NCBI RefSeq assembly: GCF_027579695.1
Contig: NC_083571.1
Location: 37,061,943 to 37,125,942 of the forward strand
Source: Neoarius graeffei
Lineage: Eukaryota > Chordata > Actinopteri > Siluriformes > Ariidae
Reading direction: 5' to 3'
Length of the DNA: 64,000 nucleotides
How positions within the stretch are numbered: the stretch's first letter is position 1; each line of letters begins with the position of its first letter. Made by a program: the position numbers and the translations under genes. The notes under the pieces were generated by a model that saw nothing but the letters and a program-made list of their open reading frames with translations, did not search any database and was not told the DNA's origin. This document shows, one piece after another, positions 21,424 through 32,240 of this stretch.

Positions 21424-22230
21424 CTAATTTGAGTCTATTCTTTGGTTGTCAATCATCGCATACCCTTCCTTCAAGAAAGCATGTTTCCCCTTTCTTCTTG
21501 CTTCGTCCACCAGCAGCCACAGCTTGCTGCGAGCCTCACAATCATCTTTTGAAAAATCTTCTTTAAACTGTATGTGAATTTCCTTGCACACTTTGGCATC
21601 CTTCGATCTCCTCCATACGTCGTCTCGCACGGTTCTCATAGCAAACTGGATGATGACTGATCTCGCCATGTTGTTAGAAATAGCAGCATTCCCCTTTTTA
21701 CCCAAGCGATGAACTGTATCCACCGTATCCCGCAATCGCTTGACAGAAATAGGCACCACTCTCGTGAGTATGCCAATGACCGTATCTCTTACGTCTTCTC
21801 CGTCTTTCTCTGGAAGACCGGTCAACCTCAGGTTCCATCTTCTCTTGTATCGGGCTTGCTCCTCAAATGCACGCTTTGGAGATAAGTTTTGTTTCTTCAG
21901 CGCATGGATTTCATTTTGCGCCTTGATGATTTCCTCTTTGTTTTCTTTAGTTGCAGCTGTGTTATCTTCAATGCGTTTTTCAAAATGTTTTAAAAGTTCA
22001 GTTTGTTCTTCCATCTTTTTAGTCAAGGCTTGCACAGCATGGAGAATCGCTGCTCCGGTGCTTTCTTCTAAGTCATTTTGCCTCATTTTTTTGGGATGTG
22101 GGTTTTTAATTGGTGTGTGATCCAGATTGACTTTCTGTTCTTTCAGAGATTGATCCACCACTATTTCTTCGATATCGCCGTTCTCACACGCCTCATGTAG
22201 CACTGCCAAATCATAGCTATGATCACTCAT
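21424..22230 (-). CDS. L1-Tx1 ORF1 protein (RNA-binding, 268 aa)
   Basis: Uninterrupted 268-codon frame. An acidic N-terminus precedes a coiled coil (about residues 65-120: QALTKKMEEQTELLKHFEKR and following), then an RRM-like segment (RRWNLRLTGLPEKDGED) and a C-terminal domain (ARSVIIQFAMRTVRDDVWRR, RSKLWLLVDEARRKGK). This is the layout of L1 ORF1p, a trimeric RNA chaperone that coats the element's RNA. It lies about 160 bases upstream of ORF2. It is still open although ORF2 is broken. Confidence 0.88.
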   Translation of the reverse strand: MSDHSYDLAVLHEACENGDIEEIVVDQSLKEQKVNLDHTPIKNPHPKKMRQNDLEESTGAAILHAVQALTKKMEEQTELLKHFEKRIEDNTAATKENKEEIIKAQNEIHALKKQNLSPKRAFEEQARYKRRWNLRLTGLPEKDGEDVRDTVIGILTRVVPISVKRLRDTVDTVHRLGKKGNAAISNNMARSVIIQFAMRTVRDDVWRRSKDAKVCKEIHIQFKEDFSKDDCEARSKLWLLVDEARRKGKHAFLKEGYAMIDNQRIDSN

Positions 22231-22474
22231 GCTAGCAGTAATCTTAGCAAGATCTCACCGTCAATGTAAAATAGCGTTTCAAAGTATAATTCAAGGCTTG
22301 GAACTTATCGCCAATCAGCTTTAAAGTTCCGTTTCTACTTCAGTCTTTGTATTAAGGAGTTACAGCATGACAATTTCACATTTCAAGGACTAAAAAAAAC
22401 TTTTTCCCAGAGAGCCTGCAAAAAGTCTGCCACTCACTCCGCCATCCCGGAAGTCCTCCGGACTTCCTCTGTCT

Positions 22475-22959
22475 GCTTGACTGCACGACGCGAGCGATTT
22501 CATGTACATTATTTGCTCGGGAATCCCCTCGAATTAAATAACTTCCCAGCCACAGAATAGCCTGACATTTTGTGAGATATTACAGAAATAAACATACGGT
22601 ATATCACAATGACCAAATTTCAGAGGGAACTAAATTTCACCAATTTTATGAAATCGAAAGGCCATCTACTTTTAAGTGATTTTTGTTTAGGTCTATTTTT
22701 CTCAATTTTTTTCAAATCTTGGATATTTAATTCAAGATTTTTATTCATGCTTTCAAATTTCACATAAAGTTTGGAAAAAAATATATACAGTGATCTCCCC
22801 CTTCTCTCTCTCACTCCTCTCACTCTTTCACTCTCTTCTCCCCTCTTTATTTTGCATTATCTACATGTTATTTCCTTTATTTGAGGAACAGAACAGATAT
22901 GATGCAGCACTGTGAGATTTATGATGCGTATTTTCTGCACTCTGGTCTGCTGCCTTAAG
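22475..22959. other. No recognisable feature
   Basis: AT-rich sequence just outside the L1-Tx1 target duplication. It includes a CT-rich run at 22799-22850. No coding or RNA feature seen. Confidence 0.5.
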
Positions 22960-23150
22960 TGACATCCTCTTTCACTTCCTGGGGTCCTTGGTGAGACACC
23001 AGATCGCTAGGCATCTTGTGCATGTGGATTTCATGCTGCATTAATATCTCTGCCATGGAAAGGCTGTGTGAATACAATGCACAGGGGTGGAGCTTGTGAG
23101 AAGGGCTTGGTTTTTGTGAAAGAACCGGTCCCAAACCTACATCTATGTCA

Positions 23151-23640
23151 TCAGCCTCGACTGGGCAATTGGAGGACCAGGGAGCTTGTTAGCCTCCTCT
23201 TGAGCTCCTCAAATTCCTCCTGAGCTTCAGGGGTCCATTGAACATGACCTGGATTCTTCTGAGTCTGCACAGTTAGAGGAGCCACAACCACGTTGACATT
23301 TTGGACAAACTCCCAGAAGTAATTGGCAAATTCCAGGAAGTGCAGGACCAATCCAGGGAGGTGGGATGGGGCCAGTACTGAATTGCTCTGATCTTAGCTG
23401 GGTCCATGCTCATCATCTGTCTGGGGATGATGATAAATGCCAAGAAGGACACAGTGGAGACATGGAACTAGTTTGCTGTACAAGTGATTCCCCAACAAAA
23501 GTTGGAGAATTCATCTGATGTGGCCTACATGTTCTTCCCTGGATCGACTATAAATCAAAATGTCATCTAGGTACACACAGGCACAGTGGTCCAGGGCCTC
23601 CCTCAGGACCTCATTATCAATTGCTGGAAGCCGACGAGAG
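23151..23640 (-). pseudogene. Gypsy reverse transcriptase remnant
   Basis: Minus-strand reading gives [13 protein letters not shown] near 23590-23530 (the catalytic YLDD of Ty3/Gypsy reverse transcriptase) and FLEFANYFWEFVQNVNVVVA with VQWTPEAQEEFEELKRRL at 23330-23180 (post-RT segment before RNase H). Flanks out to about 22960 and 23870 may be further decayed parts. No LTRs are visible. Confidence 0.7.
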
Positions 23641-23870
23641 AACACACAGTGGAGTGGATGTGTGGATGAAACCCGTGGCTAAAGCACTTTGAATGTGGTT
23701 TCCCTGCCTTCCCAGGCACCTTCCCTGGGGGGTGTGGTTCCTGGGAGGAGGTTGATGGAGCTATCATATGCCCAATGAGAGGTAGGACCTGGGCCTTTCT
23801 TTCACTGAAGACCTCCTGAAGGTCTCAATATACTCTGGGGACCCCGACAGATCCTGATCAGATGGAGACC

Positions 23871-24007
23871 CAAGCAAAAATTTACTATAGGCTAACATTA
23901 CAAATATCGAACCCACTATGAAAGCTATAATAACAGTAACTTAGCCTCACACATTACGCTCATCCTACCCATAATCGTAATGTTAACAAAGGTAAATTAT
24001 CAAAAAA
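23871..24007. other. No recognisable feature
   Basis: Short AT-rich stretch between the Gypsy remnant and the Rex3 target duplication. Confidence 0.4.
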
Positions 24008-24017
24008 AACCCCTCCT

Positions 24018-24577
24018 ATTCCTCCTCCGCCAGCGGATCCAACTCACTACCAGGTGGTGATCAGTTGACAGCTCAGCCCCTCTCTTCACCAGAGTGTCCA
24101 AGACATAGGGCCGGAGATCAGATGAAACGACTACAAAGTCTATCATCGACCTCCGACCTAAGGTGTCCTGGTGCCACGTGCACTTATGGACACACCTATG
24201 CTCGAACATGGTGTTCGTTATGGACAAACTGTGACTAGCACAGAAGTCCAATAACAAAACACCACTCAGGTTCAGATCAGGGAGGCCGTTCCTCCCAACC
24301 ACGCCCCTCCAGGTGTCACTGTCATCACCCACGTGAGCATTGAAGTCCCCCAGTAGCACAATGGAGTCCCCAGTCTGAGCACCACACATGGCGGCTGAGC
24401 TGGGGAGCTATAAGCAAGCCCACACCAGCCTGCCGCCACTCACCATGGGCGACTCCAGAGAAGTGGAGAGTCCAGCCCCTATTGAGGAGCTGAGTTCCAG
24501 AGCCCAAGCTGTGCGTGGAGGTGAGCCCGACTATCTCTAGCCGGTACCTCTCAACCTCCCACACAAGCTCAGGCTCC
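24018..24577 (-). pseudogene. Rex3 endonuclease segment, inverted and internally deleted
   Basis: Minus-strand reading gives [35 protein letters not shown], then jumps to [40 protein letters not shown] and [14 protein letters not shown]. The jump near 24385 removes roughly 100-150 codons expected between SRHV and the GDFNAH motif. The segment runs opposite to the polymerase next to it. Confidence 0.88.
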
Positions 24578-26728
24578 TTTTCTGGCAGGCCCAAATGTAT
24601 GGTGAGGGTCTGCTGGGAACGTCTGGCCGAGCACTCTGTTGGGGAGGTCTTTAACTCCCACCTCCGGGAGAGCTTTTCCCAGCTTCTGAGGGAGGTGGGG
24701 GACATTGAGTCTGAGTGGACCATGTTCTCTACCTCCATTGTGGACGCAGCTGTTTGGAGCTGTGGCCGCAAGGTCTCCGGTGCTTGTCATGGCAGCAATC
24801 CCCGAACCCGGTGGTGGACACCGGAAGTAAGGGATGCCGTCAAGCTGAAGAAGGAGTCCTATCAGGCCATGTTGACCTCCAGGACTCCTGAGGCAGCTGA
24901 TGGGTATCGGCAGGCCAGGCGTGCTGCAGCTCGGGCAGTTGCGGAGGCAAAAACTCAGAACTGGGAGGAGTTCGGGGAGGCCATGGAGAAGGACTATCGG
25001 TCGGCCTCGAAGAAATTCTGGCAAACTGTCCGGCACCTCAGGAGGGGGAAGCAGTACTCTGCCAACACTGTTTACAGTGCGGGTGGGGAGCTGTTGACCT
25101 CGACTGGGGACATTGTCGGGCGGTGGAAGGAATACTTTGAGGATCTCCTCAATCCCACTGTCATGTCTTCCACTGAGGAGACTAAGGCTGATGACTCAGA
25201 GGTGGACTCGTCCATTACCCAAGCCGAAGTCACTGAGGTGGTTTGCAAGCTCCTTGGTGGCAAGGCACCGGGGGTGGATGAGATCCGCCCTGAGTATCTC
25301 AAGTCTCTGGATGTTGTGGGGCTGTCTTGGTTGACATGCCTCTGCAACATCGCGTGGCGGTCAGGGACAGTGCCTCTGGAGTGGCAGACTGGGGTGGTGG
25401 TCCCTCTTTTTAAGAACGGGGACCGGAGAGTGTGCTCCAATTATAGGGGAATCACACTTCTCAGCCTCCCAGGGAAGGTTTACTCCAGGGTACTGGAGAG
25501 GAGAATTCGACCAATAGTCGAACCTCGGATCCAGGAGGAACAATGCGGTTTTCATCCTGGTCGCGGAACACTGGACCAGCTCTATACCCTTCATAGGGTG
25601 CTTGAGGGTTCATGGGAGTTTGCCCAACCAGTCCACATGTGCTTTGTGGATCTGGAGAAGGCATTCGACCATGTCCCCTGTGGTATTCTGTGGGGGGTGC
25701 TTCGGGAGTATGGGGTTCGGGGCTCTTTGCTAAGGGCTGTCCGGTCCCTGTACGAACGGAGCAGGAGTCTGGTTTGCATTGCTGGCAGTAAGTCAGACCT
25801 GTTCCCAGTGCATGTTGGACTCCGCTAGGGCTGCCCTTTGTCACCGGTTCTGTTCATAATTTTTATGGACAGAATTTCTAGGCGCAGCCAGGGGCCGGAA
25901 GGAATCCTGTTTGGGAACCACAGGATTTCATCTCTGCTTTTTGCGGATGATGTTGTCCTGTTGGCTTCTTCAAACCAGGACCTTCAGCATGCACTGGGGC
26001 GGTTTGCAGTCGAGTGTGAAGCGGCTAGGATGAGAATCAGCACCTCCAAGTCTGAGGCCATGGTTCTCGACTGGAAAAGGGTGGCTTGCCCTCTCCAGGT
26101 TGGTGGAGAAGTCCTGCCTCAAGTGGAGGAGTTTAAGTATCTCGGGATCTTGTTCACGAGTGAGGGAAGGATGGAGCGTGAGATCGACAGGCGGATCGGT
26201 GCAGCCTCCGCAGTGATGCGGTCACTTTACCGGTCCATCGTGGTGAAGAAGGAGCTGAGCCAAAAGGCGAAGCTCTCAATTTACCGGTCGATCTACGTTC
26301 CGACTCTCACCTATGGTCATGAGCTTTGGGTAATGACCGAAAGAACAAGATCGAGGATACAAGCGGCCGAAATGAGTTTCCTTCGCAGGGTGGCTGGGCG
26401 CTCCCTTAGAGATAGGGTGAGAAGCACAGTCACTCGGGAGGAGCTCAGAGTAGAGCCGCTGCTCCTCCACATCGAGAGGAATCAGTTGAGGTGGCTCGGG
26501 CATCTTTTTCGGATGCCTCCTGGACGCCTCCCTGGGGAGGTGTTCCAGGCATGTCCCCCCAGGAGGAGGCCCCGGGGAAGACCCAGGACACGCTGGAGGG
26601 ACTATGTCTCTCGGCTGGCCTGGGAATGCCTCGGTGTTCTTCCTGAGGAGCTGGCCGAGGTGTCTGGGGAAAGGGAAGTTTGGGCTTCAATGCTTAGACT
26701 GCTGCCTCCGCGACCTGGTCCCGGATAA
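24578..26728 (+). pseudogene. Rex3 reverse transcriptase and C-terminal domain, one nonsense codon
   Basis: Reads RVCWERLAEHSVGEVFNSHL, GGKAPGVDEIRPEYLKSL, VVVPLFKNGDRRVCSNYRGI, CGFHPGRGTLDQLYTLHRVL and FVDLEKAFDHVP. At 25826-25828 a TAG replaces the Gln of the usual LRQGCPLSP motif. The same frame then continues: ISSLLFADDVVLLAS (catalytic FADD), VEEFKYLGILFTSEG, LTYGHELWVMTERTR, and the RRPRGRPRTRWRDYVSRLAW end. Apart from this stop the coding region is open, so inactivation looks recent. Confidence 0.92.
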
Positions 26729-26850
26729 AGCGGAAGAAGACGAGACGAGACGAGAACCCCTCCTTTTCCCATTCATACCACTTTAATACGTATTAGACAC
26801 ATTAGGCTACGTAAGGTTACCATGTTAACATTATCAATACCTCGTGTTAA

Positions 26851-27311
26851 TAGCGGAGCATAGTTCCATACTTAAGAAAATATGGTAACCCATCGAGATG
26901 ATTTTTCATGGACACTCAGGGATCCCAGCCATGTATGTCCGTCCGTCCGTGCCCCTCGCGATTCTGATTGGCTGTTTGATTTTGGTGGGAACTAGAAGTG
27001 TGAGTGCGCCTACATAACTTGATTTTGTCTTCAGATAATTTCATATTTATCGGGTTTTTCCACCGAGAACAACTCAAACAGTGCAACAAAATAATAATCA
27101 CTTTTACAAACTTTAATACAAACTTTAAAAAGATATCAGAACAAATTAACCAAGGAGAGAAAGATGAAGTCAAAACCGGGAACAGAAAGAGAATTTTGAC
27201 AGAAGAAGAAAAGGAAAGAAGCCGTGAAAGAGCAAGAGAAAGGCGAAGAAATCTTTCACAAGAAAAGCGAAATATGGGTGACCATATTTTCTTAAGTATG
27301 GAGCTCTGCTA
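26851..27311. mobile_element. MITE with about 38 bp inverted ends
   Basis: The left end TAGCGGAGCATAGTTCCATA continues into CTTAAGAAAATATGGTAACC. The right end, reverse complemented, reads TAGCAGAGCTCCATACTTAA and then GAAAATATGGTCACC. The 461 bp interior holds a short Arg/Glu-rich frame (RSRERARERRRNLSQEKR) and no transposase. The target duplication is unclear. Confidence 0.7.
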
Positions 27312-27381
27312 AAAAATGAATTAATAGAAATGATGATAGTGATTTCTATTAATTCTAAATAGTGATGTTGATTTTGAAATC

Positions 27382-27745
27382 GGGCGGCACGGTGGTGTCG
27401 TGGTTAGCACGGTCGCCTCACAGCAAGAAGGTCCTGGGTTCAAGCCCAGCAGCCGACGAGGGCCCTTCTGTGTGGAGTTTGCATGTTCTCCCTGTGTCTG
27501 CGTGGGTTTCGTCCGGGTACGCCGGTTTCCCCCACAGTCCAAAGGCATGCAGGTTAGGCTAATTGGTGGCTCTAAATTGACCGTAGGTGTGAGTGTGAAT
27601 GGTTATCTGTGTCTCTGTGTCAGCCCTGCGATGACCTGGTGACTTGTCCAGGGTGTACCCCACCTCTCGCCCATGGTCAGTGGGGATAGGCTCCAGCTTG
27701 CCTGCAACCCTGTAGGACAGGATAAGCGGCTACAGATAATGGATG
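27382..27745 (+). mobile_element. tRNA-headed SINE, full length (copy 6)
   Basis: More diverged copy (GTGTCGTGGTTAGCACGG head). It ends GATAAGCGGCTACAGATAATG. Perfect 12 bp target duplication GATTTTGAAATC (27370-27381 and 27746-27757). Confidence 0.95.
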
Positions 27746-27757
27746 GATTTTGAAATC

Positions 27758-28109
27758 ACTGCGAAATCCTTCGGGATCTGACAAGTTGACTTGAATCCAG
27801 TGTTTTCATGAATCATGTATCTTTTGTTTTCAAAACATTTTGCTATAAATCCCTAAAGCACACTGTAGGTTATAGTAATAAAAAGAATAATATACATGTG
27901 AGTTTGGAGAAATTTATCTTCTCATGATAAAATTGAAACACATCAAAGTACATCATCTGTTGCATGTTTGTTTTCATTTGAATGGAAGCTCTGTTATTAA
28001 GTAGGACCTTATTTTATATTAGACTTATCCAACTGTTCAGGCTAACATTAACTTAACCCTCATTTTGATATTGATGAGGTTTCATTTCACATTTCAGCTC
28101 TTCTTTCTT
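27758..28109. other. No recognisable feature
   Basis: AT-rich spacer between two SINEs. Confidence 0.4.
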
Positions 28110-28475
28110 CTCATCTCATCATCTCTAGCCGCTTTATCCTGTTCTACAGGGTCGCAGGCAAGCTGGAGCCTATTCCAGCTGGCTACGGGCGAAAGGTGGG
28201 GTACACCCTGGACAAGTCACCAGATCATCACAGGGCTGACACATAGACACAGACAACCATTCATATTCACATCTACAGTCATTTTAGAGTCACCAGTTAA
28301 CCTAACCTGCATGTCTTTGGACTGTGGGGGAAACCGGAGCACCCGGAGGAAACCCATGCGGACACAGGGAGAACATGCAAACTCTGCACAGAAAGGCCCT
28401 CGCCGGCCACGGGGCTCGAACCCGGACCTTCTTGCTGTGAGGCGACAGCGCTAACCACTACACCACCGTACCGCC
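28110..28475 (-). mobile_element. tRNA-headed SINE (copy 7)
   Basis: Minus-strand copy from CTCATCTCATCATCTCTAGC to CCACCGTACCGCC. The tRNA-like head is complete. No clear target duplication found. Confidence 0.92.
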
Positions 28476-28650
28476 CACTGTAAATATAAAATATGAAAAT
28501 AAAAACCAGTGACTAACTGCAATTTAAAAAAAATACAAAAATTCCCATGATGCAGTAGTAACTACAATAACTTACAATGAAAAAAAATTAAATAAAGTAT
28601 TTTACTGTGTGACATATAGTGCAGTACTGTAGAAATTACTGAAATGTCTA

Positions 28651-28958
28651 TGTAGTATCTGACCAGGTGGGTGGAGCACAGAAGCACGGCAGGCCAGAAC
28701 TGAGTTCTCAAAACTCTTTTTATTCTAAGCTTTTCAGCTTTTCCCAATCTCCCAGCCACACACGCACACACACAAGTCTTCTGGTTAGGGAGAGAGCTCC
28801 CTTTCTCTGCTCTCTCTCTCCTTTTAAAAGGCACAGTCACTGGGGAAGACACACAAACACAGGTTAATTCCCATCAGGTGCAATGACTCCACCACTTACC
28901 TTCCCTGACTCTGCCCTCCATTCGCAGACCGACGCTTGGCCACGCCCCCGCTACCACA
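28651..28958 (-). repeat. 3' LTR of the Gmr1-like element
   Basis: 308 bp beginning TGTAGTATCTGACC on the plus strand and ending CTACCACA. It matches 38544-38849 with few differences. The last RNase H/linker codons and a purine-rich GGGGGTATG stretch (minus strand) lie just inside at 28959-28975. Confidence 0.92.
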
Positions 28959-29057
28959 TACCCCCACTGCCCGACTCAGGCCGGGGAGTCATCTGACGGG
29001 AGAGGAAGTCCTCCATGACCATCTGTGCCCCCAGCCTGTGGACCACCTCGAACTTAA

Positions 29058-29575
29058 AGGGATAGTTCAGGATTTTTGACATGAATCTGTATGGCATCCC
29101 CATCAATAGTGTCGTGCAAACACACTGACTTACCCCCGACAGCATCCTGTGAGTCCAGTTCTTGTCCAGTTTTGGTCCAGACAAAAGTAGTCCGGCAAGT
29201 TTGTTGGGGTCACGAAAGTAAAACGTTTTTCGTCTCAAAACAGTATGTGTTCAAAAGAGTGATATATTTGCATCACAAAACCGTTGCCAAATAAAAAGTC
29301 AGACCTCGAAATCGCTTGGCACTATTTTCTCTCCCTTCTTATCACTGCGTGCTGCCGCCAGGTGACAGCCACGGCTGTTTCATTCATTGTTTACTGCTAG
29401 CAAAGTTAGCGACAACATGTCTGACTACGACAGCGACGTTGAAAACATTGACTTCATCTCACAGCCAAAGGGATATCTTTATGAACCCAAATATACAGAT
29501 GAAGAAATTCGCCAGATGGAGTTAGAACGGGCAGAGAGAGAAAGGGTGGACAGAGAAGTGGAAGAAGGTGAAGCT
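29058..29575. repeat. Long terminal inverted repeat, left arm
   Basis: Matches 32241-32758 in inverted orientation at high identity over 518 bp. It runs from the transposon tip through the promoter region and the first ~53 codons of the ballast gene. Confidence 0.9.
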
Positions 29576-30741
29576 GGAGCCGCAGCTGGAGCCGCAAGAC
29601 ACCGGGTGACCGACAAATGGTGGTGTACTTGTTCCAAATGTGAAGTAATGCAGACAGAGGTGGAGTGCTACTGCTGCCACGAATGGGATCTCATCATGCC
29701 ACAGATGCAAGACCTTTCAGTTGACGAGGAGGCCAGCGTGCCAGCTGTTGTCTGCATCACAAACCACACTGACTTCCCTGCACTCCTGAATGTTGGTGTC
29801 TTGCAGACGTTTTTCCACATTCCTAAAATTAACTGGAAGAAGCGTCCCAGGCCAGCTGGACCCGATGGTCAGTTGTCTTCAGAGTAAGTGTTGACTCCTT
29901 TTTTACATGTTGTAGCCTACAGGTGTTTTGTTAGTTGAATGTTTATAACCTTATAAACTGTACACGTGATCAAGCAATGACTTATTCTGGCATACTGTAT
30001 GCTTTAGTTAGTATAGTCCAGGTCATACACGACTACAACAAATGGGTGTACACATCAGACATTGAAGGAATATGAGTAATAATGATAATCTTTTACATAA
30101 CATTTTTAATGGTGATGCATGTGTTTTTATTGTGTATTCCCAAGTTATTTTTGTTCTTAGAACTTCATATTTGTATCAGAGCTTTATAAGACCTGAGCCT
30201 CAACATGTCTGTATCCTACTGTGCTCAGGAATAAATGTCTTGGCCTAAATGGCAGCCCCCAGCAATTGGCATGATCTCCTGTCCTCACAGGATCAAGCTA
30301 TCAGACTCCCCGTCTCCTCCTGCCCCCAGCATTTAGCACCTTCTTTTGTCTGCACAATATAGCCTTCTGTCCCAAATTACCTAATGCAAATTATTTTAGG
30401 GTGGGCCCAAAGGTTACGCCCCTATGTCCCAGCAGTGTACTTATATATATGTATATAAAATGCCACCAGCAACCAAATTCTGCCATAGCCAGATATGTTG
30501 ATGCATACATTCCTGGCAAAAAGTTGCTTATTTATGTTATGTTGTTTTCTATTTCAGACAGTACAGGCTGATTGCCTATCGCATTGTATTAGAATGGGCC
30601 CTGAAAGGAGAGAAGCATGGTCCCGGCGACAGGAGAGTTCTTCCTTCCTGTGTGGTGGAGCTAATAAGAAGAACATATCCATCACCAAATGGACAATATG
30701 CAGGGTTCAAAGAGTCAGTGGATGCACTGCAATTGTTTTAG
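29417..30741 (+). CDS. Stand-alone P2X7 C-terminal (ballast) domain protein, 216 aa, two exons
   Basis: Exons 29417-29883 and 30558-30741, with a GTAAGTG donor and a TTTCAG acceptor. The join keeps the frame and gives 216 residues. Residues 1-55 are acidic (MSDYDSDVENIDF, GYLYEPKYTDEEI). The domain then shows WWCTCSKCEVMQTEVECYCC, CITNHTDFPALLNVGVLQTF, YRLIAYRIVLEW and LPSCVVELIRRTYP with GQYAGFK. These match in order the Cys-rich, zinc- and nucleotide-binding cytoplasmic ballast of vertebrate P2X7 receptors, but there is no channel domain. AATAAA follows at about 30861. The role in the transposon is unknown; a regulatory or second mobility protein is possible. Confidence 0.82.
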
Positions 30742-30913
30742 ATCTTAAAAATTGTAAAGTTTTACTGTACATTTTCTACATTGTTACATTTACCCTTTCT
30801 ATGGAAAATTATTTGAAACAACATCGAACATACAAAATAGAAACAGATTTCTGTCCTGTTCAATAAAACTATGTTCACAAAGACATCAGATGTTATGGTT
30901 ATTACTATTACGT

Positions 30914-31275
30914 TTACACATAGTTATACAAAAAGCAACATGGCCTGAAAAATGCTTGGTAAAGGTAAGCGACCACAAACAGGGCTTTTTCAGTCTCAGA
31001 CACCAACATCTTTATTGTTTTTTTGGAAAACGTGACATGTTCTGTAACCAAATTATCCTTGTTTGGCTTTGGAGTGGGAGCAATGTTGGCTGGTATTGTG
31101 ACTGGAGGTTGGATGTGGAACGCTGGATCTCCAAGTCTGACATTCTTGTCAAGTCGCCGCTGAATGACCTGTTCCACCAATTCTTTGCAGAAATCCTGAG
31201 TTGTTGGCTCGTACAGCTTCCTTACAATCCACTGGTTAGATTGTTTGGAGTGAATAACATTGTACTTTTCTTTTC
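30914..31275 (-). pseudogene. Kolobok-like transposase, last exon
   Basis: Begins after a CCCAG acceptor (31277/31276). It encodes GKEKYNVIHSKQSNQWIVRK, YEPTTQDFCKELVEQVIQRR and a basic Pro-rich tail, ending at a stop at 30914. Its start phase fits the donor of the exon at 31809-31955. This is the C-terminal tail of a THAP-type transposase. The stop codon is convergent with and close to the end of the ballast gene. Confidence 0.6.
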
Positions 31276-31704
31276 CTGGGAATGAGGAGAGGGACGGGAC
31301 ACAAGAATGATGATGATGGTTCATGTTCATGTTCATTACTTTGGTATGAAATTGAATCACTGTGGTTTGTGTGGCCTGTGAATTGAGGAATGACTACATA
31401 AATAAAGCAGTAACTCTAAAATACAAAAGCAAAATACTAAGATGAAAGTCATAAATCTGAATACGACAAAATTCTCAGGAAAAACAATTATATATTTATA
31501 CTACATATACTATAGTATACTACATATACCATATATATATATATATACTACACAATTATATATTTATACTATACATTTACTGTTGGTTTTAGCCCTTTCA
31601 AAGTCCAGTGGTTTGACAGAGGGATATTATGATTTTTGTCTGGTAACTCCTAGTTTGAAAAGTGCTGATTTATCCAGTGGCATGACAAAAGGTGTAATGT
31701 ATAC

Positions 31705-31710
<6 letters not shown>

Positions 31711-31783
<73 letters not shown>
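31711..31783. repeat. (TA)n microsatellite
   Basis: About 36 TA units in the transposase intron. It generates spurious YIYIYI frames on both strands. Confidence 0.97.
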
Positions 31784-31785
<2 letters not shown>

Positions 31786-31808
31786 GTGTGTGTGTCTTTC
31801 ATACTTAC

Positions 31809-31955
31809 CAGACTGAGTACGGTCATGCTGACGGCCAACATTGAGGTTGTGGTCAATAACACTGAGTTGGAGCCTTGCCTGCATTGTGACATATGTGAAG
31901 TGGCGCCTCTTCTCTGTGTACTTCAGCATAGAGCTGTGGAACACTTCAAGGTCCC
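31809..31955 (-). pseudogene. Kolobok-like transposase, penultimate exon
   Basis: Acceptor TTTTAG and donor CTG|GTAAGT. Encodes DLEVFHSSMLKYTEKRRHFT, then YVTMQARLQLSVIDHNLNVG. The LEVFHSxxLKYxxKRxHFxYxxMxAR...LDHN pattern is one I associate with the C-terminal half of THAP/Kolobok transposases. A short upstream exon piece at 32219-32240 (encoding LFKHTG up to a GTAAGT donor) is in phase with it. Confidence 0.6.
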
Positions 31956-32240
31956 CTAAAAGAAAAAAAGAAGATTGTATTTACACATTTTCAACTTTAT
32001 ACATATGCAAACAGTCTGAAATTATTGCTATTGCTATGATCACTATTTTTTTATGTTTTGTTGGGCAAAGTAAAGTTTTTCTTGTACATTTGCGAAATTG
32101 CTTTTGTTTTCCCAAAGGACAGGTTAAGCATTGCATTATTCATGCTTCTCTAAGAGGTGTTCATATTTGTTTAGGGACAAATGTGATCAACCTACGGCTC
32201 AGAAGTTTATCCAAACTTACCTGTATGCTTGAACAAAGTC

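Larger units (their letters stand above)
10692..22459 (-). mobile_element. L1-Tx1-type LINE, near full length, with later insertions
   Basis: A minus-strand element with a perfect 15 bp target duplication GGACTTCCTCTGTCT (10677-10691 and 22460-22474). The A/T-rich tail is at 10692-10710. Order on the minus strand: 5' UTR 22231-22459, ORF1 22230-21424, ORF2 from about 21260. ORF2 is interrupted by an I/Nimb-type LINE (13530-18657), a Tc1 MITE (12684-13211) and an inverted-repeat element (about 11131-12187), and finishes at about 10828. Removing the insertions leaves about 5.1 kb, a plausible L1-Tx1 length. Confidence 0.88.
24018..26754 (+). mobile_element. Rex3 LINE (RTE family) with inverted 5' segment
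   Basis: Flanked by AACCCCTCCT at 24008-24017 and 26755-26764. The 3' part (about 24578-26754) is plus-strand reverse transcriptase and tail. The 5' part (24018-24577) is endonuclease sequence in minus orientation. The family is recognised from the polymerase sequence. Two stretches, 25382-25401 and 25826-25846, also match from memory the standard Rex3 PCR primers used in fish cytogenetics. The tail GGATAAAGCGGAAGAAGACG with GACGA repeats ends the element. Confidence 0.92.

Noticed and set aside
24325..24771. 148 aa minus-strand frame as one gene
   Set aside because: It mixes antisense of the Rex3 polymerase with the inverted endonuclease segment, crossing the inversion joint.
31627..31944. 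YIYIYI open frames
   Set aside because: Translation of the (TA)n repeat in the Kolobok-like element.
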